Source of the DNA: Amaricoccus solimangrovi | Lineage (GTDB): Bacteria > Pseudomonadota > Alphaproteobacteria > Rhodobacterales > Rhodobacteraceae | Reading direction: 5' to 3' | NCBI RefSeq assembly: GCF_006385685.1 | Contig: NZ_VFRP01000020.1 | Span: 28,609-92,608, forward strand | DNA length: 64,000 bases | Shown: piece after piece, positions 44,461-52,837 of the stretch | Layout: each line of letters begins with the position of its first letter | Position numbering within the stretch: the stretch's first letter is position 1 | The notes under the pieces: generated by a model | The model's input: the letters and a program-made list of their open reading frames with translations, nothing else | Databases searched by the model: none | Told to the model about the DNA's origin: nothing | Position numbers and translations under genes: made by a program

Positions 44461-45138
44461 ATGAAAATACTGCTTGTAGAGGACGAGGTAAATCTTCTTA
44501 ATACCACCTCCGATTATTTGCGCAAAGAGGGCTACTTATGCGAGGAGGCCCCATCCTACCTGGCTGCCGAGGACAAGATAGCCACGCATCAATACGATGT
44601 CGTGATTTTAGACCTGACACTCCCCGATGGAAATGGGCTGGACTTATTGCATAAATTAAAAGCGCTTTATCCTGACACAGGCGTTTTGATTGTCTCGGCC
44701 AGGAACTCCCTGGATGACCGGCTGACAGGCCTCGACCTGGGAGCTGATGATTACATCACCAAGCCTTTTTTTCTTGCCGAATTAAACTCCCGTATCAATG
44801 CCATTATCCGCCGCAGGCAGTTTAGCGGCAACTGTACAGTCCAGTTCAACGAAATAGAGGTGCTACCTGATGCTATGCAGGTGAAAGTAAACGGGAATCT
44901 GCTGGAGCTAACCAAAAAGGAGTACGACCTGCTTCTCTACTTTGTCACAAACAAAAACCGTGTGCTCACCAGGGAGGCCATCGCAGAGCACAGTTGGGGA
45001 GACCACGCAGACTCAGCGGATAACTTTGACTATATCTACTCACACATCAAAAACCTGCGCCGAAAAATTGTGCAGGCAGGGGGTACAGACTACCTCCACA
45101 CGGTTTATGGCGTTGGTTATAAATTCTCCTCCATATGA
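44461..45138 (+). CDS. OmpR-family response regulator
   Basis: A 225-residue two-domain regulator. The receiver has the acidic pocket (VEDEV), phosphoacceptor Asp51 (ILDLTLPDG) and Lys101 (TKPFF). The C-terminal winged helix (LTKKEYDLLLYFVTNKNRVLTREA, then VYGVGYKF) is of the OmpR/PhoB type and closest in style to QseB/PmrA/CusR regulators. It overlaps the sensor kinase gene by 4 bp. It probably binds the 11-bp direct repeats found around it (sites A-E) and so controls the glycosyltransferase, epimerase and PAP2 genes. Confidence 0.92.
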   Translation: MKILLVEDEVNLLNTTSDYLRKEGYLCEEAPSYLAAEDKIATHQYDVVILDLTLPDGNGLDLLHKLKALYPDTGVLIVSARNSLDDRLTGLDLGADDYITKPFFLAELNSRINAIIRRRQFSGNCTVQFNEIEVLPDAMQVKVNGNLLELTKKEYDLLLYFVTNKNRVLTREAIAEHSWGDHADSADNFDYIYSHIKNLRRKIVQAGGTDYLHTVYGVGYKFSSI

Positions 45139-46382
45139 GGCTGCTACAAAAAGCCACGCGCTCTTATATACTGTTTACTTCGCTCCTGTTCCTGATTGCG
45201 GGGGGGTTACTCTATGGGCTTCTGACGGAAATCATTGAGAAAGAGGCCACCGAACAGCTGCTCGGCAATGAGCGCCGCATTGCCGAGCAGCTGCGACACG
45301 GTCAGCATATCATCAATCTTCCACCGGTGTTGGAGGTTAGTAAGCTAAACCGACCTATACAGGAAAGTATAACAGTAAAGGACACGGTGGCCTTCGATAA
45401 CGTTGAGAACGAACTGGAAGCTTTTCTCCAGGTGTCCTCTGTCCGAAACATAAGCGGGAGCTCGTACCGTATCGTGTTGAGGCAGATGATCGTAGAGCCG
45501 GTAGAATACATGTCTACCATTGGTCTCTCCATGGCTATCGTCATGGTGCTCCTGCTTATGTTCACGGTATTGATGAACAGGATCTTCTTTCATCAGCTCT
45601 GGAGCGCTTTTTATCGAAGCCTTGCGACCCTAAAAGGATTTTCAGTTCATCAAAACACGCCACTCAAGCTCGAAGACAGCTCTATACTTGAATTCTCAGA
45701 GCTGAATGCAGCTATTGGAAAGCTGACAGAGAAGGCACGCTCAGATTTCAGGGCGCTCAAGGAGTTCTCCGAGAATGCCTCTCATGAGACACAAACCCCC
45801 TTGGCTATCATACAGGCCAGACTGGACGAACTGCTGCAGGATCCGGCGCTCAGCGAGCAGCAGGCCAACCACATACAATCAGCTTATGTAGCCGCCCAAA
45901 GATTGTCTAAACTAAACCAAACGCTACTACTACTCACCAAAATTGAAAACCAGCAGTTCAAAAACACTGAGTTAATCAATATCAATGATTTGATAGGCAG
46001 GCAAATCAGCCAGCTGGATGACTTTGTGAGGGACAAAGGGTTGCAGGTACATGTGAACCAACAAGGCACATTAACCGTGCTATCTAATCCCGCTTTGGTT
46101 GATATGCTTATCTCCAACCTGTTAAGCAACGCCATCAGGCACAACGTCAGAAAAGGATTTATAGAGGTTATGGTGACGGCCCGCTCCCTCACCGTCAAAA
46201 ATAGCGGCGTGCCGCTAAAAGGATCACCCGCTAAGCTGTTCGAGCGCTTCCATAAAGCCAACCCTTCCTCCTCTTCCCTGGGCTTGGGCTTAGCCATTGT
46301 GCGCTCTGTCTGTAACCTGTATGGTTGGCAAGTGCAGTATCAGGCTGAAGACAATACCCATATCCTATTAATACTTTTTTAA
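45135..46382 (+). CDS. Sensor histidine kinase
   Basis: A 415-residue kinase: TM1 at about 8-30, a periplasmic segment of about 90 residues, TM2 at about 132-152 (TIGLSMAIVMVLLLMFTVL), a HisKA dimerisation domain with His217 in ENASHETQTPLA, and an ATPase domain with LISNLLSNAIRHN (N box) and SSLGLGLAIV (G box). The periplasmic part lacks a known sensor fold. It phosphorylates the regulator encoded just before it. The signal could be envelope damage or cationic peptides given the cluster, but this is inference. Confidence 0.92.
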   Translation: MRLLQKATRSYILFTSLLFLIAGGLLYGLLTEIIEKEATEQLLGNERRIAEQLRHGQHIINLPPVLEVSKLNRPIQESITVKDTVAFDNVENELEAFLQVSSVRNISGSSYRIVLRQMIVEPVEYMSTIGLSMAIVMVLLLMFTVLMNRIFFHQLWSAFYRSLATLKGFSVHQNTPLKLEDSSILEFSELNAAIGKLTEKARSDFRALKEFSENASHETQTPLAIIQARLDELLQDPALSEQQANHIQSAYVAAQRLSKLNQTLLLLTKIENQQFKNTELININDLIGRQISQLDDFVRDKGLQVHVNQQGTLTVLSNPALVDMLISNLLSNAIRHNVRKGFIEVMVTARSLTVKNSGVPLKGSPAKLFERFHKANPSSSSLGLGLAIVRSVCNLYGWQVQYQAEDNTHILLILF

Positions 46383-46523
46383 GTGGCTACTTTCGGCACT
46401 TAATCAAATAGTCAGTATTAAGCGTTATGCATGATCCGTATCCAGGTTTTCTCCAAGTTCTTACATCATTTTATGGCAAAAATAGAATGGTGCAACTGCG
46501 TGAAGAGCTTAAAGCGTAAAAAT

Positions 46524-47144
46524 ATGGTGAAATGCGATGCCAAGGAGAAGCTGTCAGCGCAGGCGAAAGTCTACTGTTCGCACCTGCTCCAACACAAACT
46601 GCCTCCTGGCCTCTTTTACCACAACATACTACATACCCAGGCAGTAGCAGAAGCCGCTGTGGCAATAGGGTTGGGCTGCGGGCTGCCGCCGCAAAGCCTC
46701 CAGGTGCTGCAGGTGGCCGCCTGGTTCCATGATACCGGTTATGCCTACAAGTATAAAGGCCATGAGCAAGAGAGTTGCGCTCTGGCCAAGGAGTTTCTTC
46801 GTGAACAGAATGCGGACGACCTTCTTCTTGGGCAAGTAATCGCCTGCATTGCAGCAACCAAACAACCGCAAGCCCCCAAAAGCCTGCTAGAGAAAATCCT
46901 GTGCGACGCCGACATGTGCCACCTAGGCCAAACGAGTTATGCAAGTTCCTCTGATTTGCTACGAAAGGAAATCGAAGTTTTCACAGGCGAAGAATTTTCT
47001 GACGCTGCCTGGCACCGTCAAAACGTGCAGTTTCTGTCCGAGCACAGCTATTTCACAGCTTTTGCCCGGAAAACCTTCGACGCTCAGAAAAAGCTGAACC
47101 TGGAACACGAAATTAAGCTTCTTCAACATTCAAATAAGACCTAA
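46524..47144 (+). CDS. HD-domain hydrolase
   Basis: About 206 residues with a classic HD metal site: YHNILHTQAVAE, then WFHDTGYAYKYKGHEQES with the His-Asp pair, and CDADMCHLGQ as the last Asp. HD proteins of this form are phosphohydrolases acting on nucleotides or similar substrates. I use ATG 46524; upstream ATGs (46431, 46473) in the same frame are possible. It lies 141 bp after the kinase and 18 bp before a PAP2 gene, probably cotranscribed with the latter. Confidence 0.8.
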   Translation: MVKCDAKEKLSAQAKVYCSHLLQHKLPPGLFYHNILHTQAVAEAAVAIGLGCGLPPQSLQVLQVAAWFHDTGYAYKYKGHEQESCALAKEFLREQNADDLLLGQVIACIAATKQPQAPKSLLEKILCDADMCHLGQTSYASSSDLLRKEIEVFTGEEFSDAAWHRQNVQFLSEHSYFTAFARKTFDAQKKLNLEHEIKLLQHSNKT

Positions 47145-47162
47145 AGGAATAGCAAACCCCGT

Positions 47163-47948
47163 ATGTTCAAGAAACCCTTTACCCTTATATCCTCGCAGGT
47201 CGATAAGTTGTTTGAGCTGCCCATGATAAAAGAGCTGGAAAGAAAGCACCCCAAATTCGTTGGCTTCCTCCACGACCGTTTGGGAGTACAGGGTTTCTTC
47301 GGCTTGCCCTTTACCACACTACTGATAGCCGTGTTCGTTAACTTTGCTGTGCTGTCGGAGCTATCGGAGCACATCGTAAACTCCCCGGGCATGAAAGCCG
47401 TGGATACTTCGGTTACCATGTTCTTCTTTAACCTTCGAACCGATCTTCTCAGCAGCGCTATTTACTACTTTACCCAGTTGGGTTCGGTGTACGGGGTAGG
47501 CTTTACCTTTGTCACGGCCATGGGTGTGCTTCTCCTAAAGGGGAAATGGCATCATGGCGTGGCTCTTTTGGTATCAGTACTAGGCAGCGGTATCTCCATT
47601 TATTTTACGAAGGCTTACTTTCACCGCGAGCGCCCCATGGATGTCGGGTATTATGACCTAAGCACGTTTTCCTTCCCCAGTGGCCACGCTGCGGGATCCG
47701 TAGCTTTGGTAGGCATGCTTTGTGTCTTAATATACCAGGAGCGGGATCAAATAAAGGCTGCGTCTGCATGGCTGTGGCTGGGGTTTCTTTACATCCTACT
47801 AATTGGGTTTAGCCGCATTTACCTGGGGGTGCATTTTCTGACTGATGTGGCAGGCGGTTATCTGTTGGGCAGCCTGTGGGTGATGGTGGCGCTATCTCTT
47901 CTGGAATTCCTCCTCCTGCACCAGAAAAGAAACCGACACTCAGTCTAG
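47163..47948 (+). CDS. PAP2-family membrane phosphatase
   Basis: A 261-residue protein with about five TM helices and the complete PAP2 acid-phosphatase signature: Lys-x6-Arg-Pro (TKAYFHRERPMD), Pro-Ser-Gly-His (FSFPSGHAAGS) and SRxxxxxHxxxD (SRIYLGVHFLTDV). The substrate may be undecaprenyl pyrophosphate, phosphatidate or a lipid A phosphate; the last fits an envelope modification cluster, and LpxE/LpxF belong to this superfamily. Follows the HD gene by 18 bp. Confidence 0.9.
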   Translation: MFKKPFTLISSQVDKLFELPMIKELERKHPKFVGFLHDRLGVQGFFGLPFTTLLIAVFVNFAVLSELSEHIVNSPGMKAVDTSVTMFFFNLRTDLLSSAIYYFTQLGSVYGVGFTFVTAMGVLLLKGKWHHGVALLVSVLGSGISIYFTKAYFHRERPMDVGYYDLSTFSFPSGHAAGSVALVGMLCVLIYQERDQIKAASAWLWLGFLYILLIGFSRIYLGVHFLTDVAGGYLLGSLWVMVALSLLEFLLLHQKRNRHSV

Positions 47949-48017
47949 GCACCTATGCTCTCACTACGTCGATGCCTGTCGAAAACCTTCCCGCGCGTAT
48001 TACAGCCAGCGAAAGAA

Positions 48018-48039
48018 TTTCTCCAGGATTGCTCCAGAT
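48018..48039 (+). promoter_or_regulatory. 11-bp direct-repeat operator upstream of the second PAP2 gene (site D)
   Basis: TTTCTCCAGGA (48018-48028) and TTGCTCCAGAT (48029-48039) are adjacent, nearly identical 11-bp repeats facing the PAP2 gene at 48126. A TTGAC (48053-48057) follows 13 bp later as a possible -33 element, the position expected for an activator. This is the clearest of the five sites. Confidence 0.6.
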
Positions 48040-48125
48040 TTAGCTATTATTCTTGACAAGAATTCAGTACAGGCCTACCCTGTATGAGTGCATAGGCTAT
48101 CCTATACCTTAAAAATATAACGGCT

Positions 48126-49007
48126 ATGTCAGCATACTTGGCTACACCAAAATACTTGATGCGAGGCGCTTGGCTAAGCTTTTTAATTCTGCTGCTCTCC
48201 CCCCGCACGCCCCTACAGGGACAGGGTACCATGGTAGTACCTCACACGGGGTATCAGGCGCAGTATACCCTTCCTGACACTGTTATAACAGAAGATTCGC
48301 ATCAGACTACCTATTTAAGAAATACGCTTTATGTCGCAGGCACAGCCGCCTTATGGACAGCTGCATTTGTATTGACAGATGAGCCCCTCCAGCAGTACGC
48401 GCAGCGCCATCAGGACAAGGTAAGCAGTAGCCTCGCGCAAGTCGTAGAGCCACTAGGAAGGCAAAGGTACTGGGTACCCGCTGCCGGGGCTGTGTTTGTT
48501 GGCGGCCTCCTGGCAAAAGACCAGAAGCTAAGGAAGGTGGCACTGGTTTCATTTGGAAGCGTGGTTGTTAACGCCACACTCACCAGTGCCCTAAAGAACG
48601 CTATCGGCAGGTATAGGCCTAGTGAGACCTCAGAGAATGAGGTATTCGATGCTACTTTCAACCCCTTCAGTCATAGTCCACATAGCTCGCTGCCTTCCTC
48701 GCATACTTCCACGGCCTTTGCCGTCGCTACCTCGGTAGCAACTGTTTATGCCGACCATAAATTTATACCGCCAATCGCCTACGGTGTTGCGACTCTTGTC
48801 GGCCTTTCGCGCATACACGATAACGCACACTGGGGATCAGATGTACTGGCAGGCGCAGCAGTAGGCTACCTGAGCTCAAAAGGCGTAAGCTATTTGTATG
48901 ATTGGGCAGACCATAGGCTCAGAGTCCGCAAACAAAGGCTGCAGGTGCAGGTTGTACCTCAACTTGGATACAATTTAACCGGAATAGGTGCTACAGTCAC
49001 CTTTTAG
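48126..49007 (+). CDS. Exported PAP2-family phosphatase
   Basis: A 293-residue PAP2 protein with an N-terminal signal (LSFLILLLSPRTPLQGQG), an extracytoplasmic N-terminal stretch, TM helices and the three motifs KNAIGRYRPSE, LPSSHTSTAF and SRIHDNAHWGSDV. The tail has a beta-like VQVVPQLGYNLTGIGATVTF ending in Phe, reminiscent of proteins that associate with the outer membrane. It may dephosphorylate lipid A or a lipid carrier at the cell surface. Separate transcription unit with site D upstream. Confidence 0.88.
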   Translation: MSAYLATPKYLMRGAWLSFLILLLSPRTPLQGQGTMVVPHTGYQAQYTLPDTVITEDSHQTTYLRNTLYVAGTAALWTAAFVLTDEPLQQYAQRHQDKVSSSLAQVVEPLGRQRYWVPAAGAVFVGGLLAKDQKLRKVALVSFGSVVVNATLTSALKNAIGRYRPSETSENEVFDATFNPFSHSPHSSLPSSHTSTAFAVATSVATVYADHKFIPPIAYGVATLVGLSRIHDNAHWGSDVLAGAAVGYLSSKGVSYLYDWADHRLRVRKQRLQVQVVPQLGYNLTGIGATVTF

Positions 49008-49176
49008 AAGATAGTGATTCAGAGCAGGTCTAGAGACAGCTTTCACACTGTTTCACCTAACAGCGATACTAGCCTATACTCATCCTTGAGCCCATTTGGA
49101 AGTTAACGAAAAGATGCTTTCAAAAGAGCCTGTAACTCATAGCTTTTATTAATTGTCCTGTGACTTAGATAGCTGC

Positions 49177-49527
49177 TTAAGAAACATCTAATAACCGTAT
49201 CACCTCCTCAATCTGCGAGGAAAGCTCACTTTGAGCCAGCTTCAGCTTTTCAACGGCAATACTGTTGAGGCTGTGGCTGTTGGATAGCTTTTCGTGCTTT
49301 TCCAGGATGTCAAAATTGTCGGAAAAAAGAAGGTCCACGTGAAAGTGCTTGCTGTAGAAGCTGAACAGAAGTAAAAGCAGTTCGATCGTCCCTCCCACCC
49401 CGTTCTCCAGCCGGGATATCTGGTTCTGGTTCACCCCCATGGACTCTGCCAGGCTCTCCTGCGATAAATCAAGCCGCTTTCGCAGCAGCTTTAGCCTTTG
49501 GCCTAACTCCTGTATGCTCACGCTCAT
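49177..49527 (-). CDS. XRE-family regulator at the distal end of the tra operon
   Basis: A 116-residue protein with an XRE helix-turn-helix (LRKRLDLSQESLAESMGVNQ, then NQISRLENG) in residues 8-60 and an alpha-helical C-terminus (LKLAQSELSSQIEEVIRLLD) suited to dimerisation. Its ATG overlaps the stop of the coupling-protein gene by 4 bp, so it is the last gene of the conjugation operon. It may repress tra transcription in a feedback loop; no operator is identified. Confidence 0.8.
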   Translation of the reverse strand: MSVSIQELGQRLKLLRKRLDLSQESLAESMGVNQNQISRLENGVGGTIELLLLLFSFYSKHFHVDLLFSDNFDILEKHEKLSNSHSLNSIAVEKLKLAQSELSSQIEEVIRLLDVS

Positions 49528-51491
49528 ACCTGTAACGCTGTGATTAGTGTCTTAACCTCATTTCTAATTTTATTGTAGTTTGCTCTCAGGATTTGGTCTT
49601 TTTGGTCAGGGGTGCCAAAGTTATAAAATTTTGGCAGGTTAAGATACTGCTTTTCTTCCTGTTGTATGTTATCAAGGTCAAGATTAATTTTACAGTGGTA
49701 GGTACTGGCAACATACTTCCCGCTATACGCTTCGCTATCGGAAGCCACCTGTCCTACCAGCTCACCGGCCTGCAAATTGGCTATTTTGGATGCCGGAATG
49801 AGCGGCCCCATTTCCTCGTTCATGTTCACTGAGGTACGGTTACGGTCCACACTAAGCCCCTCCTTTAGCTGCCTCACCCTACCAAACAGTTTTTCCAGCC
49901 AGTCAAGCGTCTCTTTATTACGGGCAGAGCCCGAGAGTACATTGGCCGCTACAGAGCAAATGGTGTCGGCTGTTTCCCTGCCATATTGCTGCCGCAGCTG
50001 CGGTAGTTCCTGCAGGCCCAGCAGCACAGCTATCTTATTACTCCTGGCAGTAGCGATCAGGTTCTCCACCCGGTGTATGTAAAGCGTAGGAGACTCATCC
50101 ACGATCAGCCCACAGGGCAAGTTCCCCTTTGTATTGATCAGGCGTGTCATGCGATTGAGGATAAGCGCATTGCAGGCGCTGTTAATGCTCTGTGTGGCAG
50201 GGTCATTTGCAATCACCAATATAGAAGGGTTTTCCGGGTCCGTTATCTTTAAATTGAAGTCGTCTCCTGATAGTACCCAGAATGTTTCTTTTGTGGCCAG
50301 TCGGCCAATATTAATCTTTAAGGTGCCAATCTGCCCTTCCAGCTGCTCAAAGGCTCTGTTCTTATAGGCTGTGGCAAAAGGCGAAAGCAGACTCTCCAGC
50401 TCAGGTTCGGAAAAGAGCACCTCGAAAATCTGATCATAGCTAAGGTTAATGAAGGAAAGTACATGCGGAAAAGAAGAATACCGCCCCCCTTCGTGCCGGC
50501 TCAGAAAGTAGATGCAGCTAGCCAGGAAATTAACGGCTGACTGGTTGAAGAATTGCGCAGTCCCAGAGTCCCTGTCTCCTTTCCGCAGCGCCTCCAGCAG
50601 CGCCTCAGCTGTTTCGGTGGCATCAGCCAGGGTAGGCAAGTACTCCGGCTTTAAAGGGTTAAACCTCCTGCTGTGCTCTACGCTATTAAAATTGATGACA
50701 TGGAACCTGTGGTTTTTCAATATCCCTCTCTTTCTATTGACCAGGTAATGGTAATAAGTCGTTCTGGCCAGGTCTGGAAACTTGAAGTCGTAGACCATCA
50801 TAGAGAAGCCTTTCCCCAGAAGCTGCTTGATAAAAGGCAACACCACCGAGAAAGACTTTCCTGAGCCGGGTGTACCTATCAGCAGTGTTGCTCGAAAGGG
50901 GTTCACTACATTTAGCCACCCGCGCTGTACCCGCTTTTGGTAATAGTAAAGCATCGGGATATTCACCGAGTATGGCGTATGCACCGGTTTCCTGGACTGC
51001 TCAAAGGACTCATTTTCCACGTTGAATTTGTCTTTCATCAATCGGTGCTGTATATGCTTGGAGATATTATCCAAGGCTATATGAATCATCATCGCACCTA
51101 AGAAGGAGAGCAGGATGTAAGCCGCATCAGACAGGGACACATCCCAGAAAAGAATACGGCTGCTTTCAAAGAAATAAAAGAAACCCGAGCCAAAGAAAAA
51201 GGCGCAGCCGATAAGCAAGGGAAGGAAGATATGCCGGAGCGGGTCGAGGTCCAGGTTCTTCCTGGCCTTTGTGCCAATGCTCACGATCAGAATCAAACCG
51301 AAGGTGAAAGCTTTGGAGAAGTAGATGTGTTCATAAATAGCCATGCGCTTTACTTTCCGCAGTATAGGCTGCAGCTGATACATACTGCCCGAATCCATAA
51401 AGAGGAAAACAGCTATCTCCACCACAATAGTGAAGTAGATAAGTCCCTGCAGAAAGGAGTAAAGTTTTTTAATTTCGCTGGATTCTTCCAT
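49524..51491 (-). CDS. VirD4/TraG-type conjugal coupling ATPase
   Basis: A 655-residue protein with three or four N-terminal TM helices (residues 15-135) and a cytoplasmic motor with Walker A Gly206-Thr-Pro-Gly-Ser-Gly-Lys212-Ser213 (LLIGTPGSGKSFS) and a VMVYDFKFPD-like segment (GFSMMVYDFKFPDLART). The later LPCGLIVDESPTLY is the Walker B region. It brings the relaxase-DNA complex to the transfer channel (MobC/VirD4 role). It lies at the far end of the operon, after TraO, rather than next to the relaxase. Confidence 0.92.
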   Translation of the reverse strand: MEESSEIKKLYSFLQGLIYFTIVVEIAVFLFMDSGSMYQLQPILRKVKRMAIYEHIYFSKAFTFGLILIVSIGTKARKNLDLDPLRHIFLPLLIGCAFFFGSGFFYFFESSRILFWDVSLSDAAYILLSFLGAMMIHIALDNISKHIQHRLMKDKFNVENESFEQSRKPVHTPYSVNIPMLYYYQKRVQRGWLNVVNPFRATLLIGTPGSGKSFSVVLPFIKQLLGKGFSMMVYDFKFPDLARTTYYHYLVNRKRGILKNHRFHVINFNSVEHSRRFNPLKPEYLPTLADATETAEALLEALRKGDRDSGTAQFFNQSAVNFLASCIYFLSRHEGGRYSSFPHVLSFINLSYDQIFEVLFSEPELESLLSPFATAYKNRAFEQLEGQIGTLKINIGRLATKETFWVLSGDDFNLKITDPENPSILVIANDPATQSINSACNALILNRMTRLINTKGNLPCGLIVDESPTLYIHRVENLIATARSNKIAVLLGLQELPQLRQQYGRETADTICSVAANVLSGSARNKETLDWLEKLFGRVRQLKEGLSVDRNRTSVNMNEEMGPLIPASKIANLQAGELVGQVASDSEAYSGKYVASTYHCKINLDLDNIQQEEKQYLNLPKFYNFGTPDQKDQILRANYNKIRNEVKTLITALQV

Positions 51492-51592
51492 GACGCTGTT
51501 GGTAAAGAATGTCTAACACTTTAAAGTAAATAAGACAGGCCTATAGAGATCTTGCTTCTCAAGCAAATGCCCTTCGATTAGTCAGCGCCAAA

Positions 51593-52051
51593 TCAGAGCG
51601 GAATTTTGATGCCTGCCAGTAAGCCAGTCCTGAAGTTGTGGTTTACCCGAAGCACGCCCTCATTTTTCTGTTGGAGCATCAACACTACATTTCCTGGCAG
51701 CACATAGCCCAGCTCCAGGCCTGCCTGCAGGGCTCCTATGAAGTGCTCGGTGTTAGAGCCAATGCCCGCTCCCAGGCGCAGCTTGAGAAACGTGTTTCTG
51801 GAACGGGTAAGCATGGGTTTGTAAGCAGCCCCCACTAACCAGTTTTTGCTGTCGTCCACGTTGCTCTTATAGGCATCACCGAAGATCTCATAGGAATTAT
51901 AGTGGCGTTTGCTGAACTCCAGGGCAAGGTTGGCAGTTAAGGCATCCTTGTACATCCAGCCGCCTGCCAGGTTCAGGTGGGTGTAGCCCTCCTGCGCTCG
52001 GCACGGCAGCACAATTAAGAGCAGTAAGGAAAGGAGTAACGGCTTTCTCAT
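51593..52051 (-). CDS. traO: Conjugative transfer protein TraO
   Basis: A 152-residue exported protein (signal LLLSLLLLIVLPCRAQ) of Bacteroidetes TraO type: HLNLAGGWMYKDALTANLAL, then LRLGAGIGSNTEHFIGALQA and a C-terminal GLLAGIKIPL, alternating beta-strands fitting an outer-membrane or periplasmic barrel part of the transfer apparatus. Overlaps traN by 4 bp in the operon order traM-traN-traO, as in CTnDOT-type elements. Confidence 0.88.
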   Translation of the reverse strand: MRKPLLLSLLLLIVLPCRAQEGYTHLNLAGGWMYKDALTANLALEFSKRHYNSYEIFGDAYKSNVDDSKNWLVGAAYKPMLTRSRNTFLKLRLGAGIGSNTEHFIGALQAGLELGYVLPGNVVLMLQQKNEGVLRVNHNFRTGLLAGIKIPL

Positions 52052-52836
52052 AAGGTGTCTGCATGAAGAATGTCGGAATAGTCAATTTTAAGGGAGATGG
52101 TGCGCCCAGAAATCTGCTCCTCGGCCACCTCAATATTGAACACCTTTTCCTCTGGGAAAGTAAACTTCCTGAACACAAACACGTTCCGGTACTGGCGCTT
52201 GAAGTGACCCGTGTCATAAAGCTGGAAACTGGGCTGTAGCTCCACCTGCTGAAAGTTAGTGGCCTTCACGACCTTTTTATCCTCAATCTTAAACCGTATT
52301 TGATCGACCGTATAGGGAATGTTGGTGTCATTTCTAAGGGAGAGATCAATAAAGAAATAGTCCCCCACCGTATAGATGTTGTTTAGCCTTGCCCGCATCC
52401 CCTGCCCTTTCGTAGTCACACTGTTGAACCGGGGTTTTCGCTGGAGGGCCAGCAGCGCAAACCGTGCCATGTCCTCCCGGCTCATGGCCACAGCTGGGTT
52501 CAGGTAATCATCTACCTGGGTAGGGTCTATACGCACCTCCGTGTCTGCCCGATCCGCTCGGCTGTAGGCTAGCTTATACTGCACAAGGAAGCGTTCCCCA
52601 ACGATGGTGATAACACCCGGTTTTGCGCCACCGTGCTTGGGTTTGACCCGAAGGATGTTGGCGACAGGTATATCCCCGGCTACATCATCTGTGGAGATAT
52701 CTACATACTGTATCGGCTCAGGGCTCACAATATGCGTGGAGATGCTTTCATGCACGTGCACTACCTGAAGGGAATCCTGTGCCGAGGCGGAAAACAGCAG
52801 GGCAAACAACACATATAGAAGGAATAGCTTTTTCAT
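52048..52836 (-). CDS. traN: Conjugative transfer protein TraN
   Basis: A 262-residue exported protein (MKKLFLLYVLFALLFSASAQ) with the DUF4138/TraN fold, a periplasmic-outer-membrane component thought to play the part of VirB9. Seen segments are YVDISTDDVAGDIPVANILR, a beta-rich middle and GRTISLKIDYSDI near the end. It lies 1 bp after TraM and overlaps TraO by 4 bp. Confidence 0.88.
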   Translation of the reverse strand: MKKLFLLYVLFALLFSASAQDSLQVVHVHESISTHIVSPEPIQYVDISTDDVAGDIPVANILRVKPKHGGAKPGVITIVGERFLVQYKLAYSRADRADTEVRIDPTQVDDYLNPAVAMSREDMARFALLALQRKPRFNSVTTKGQGMRARLNNIYTVGDYFFIDLSLRNDTNIPYTVDQIRFKIEDKKVVKATNFQQVELQPSFQLYDTGHFKRQYRNVFVFRKFTFPEEKVFNIEVAEEQISGRTISLKIDYSDILHADTL

Positions 52837-52837
52837 A

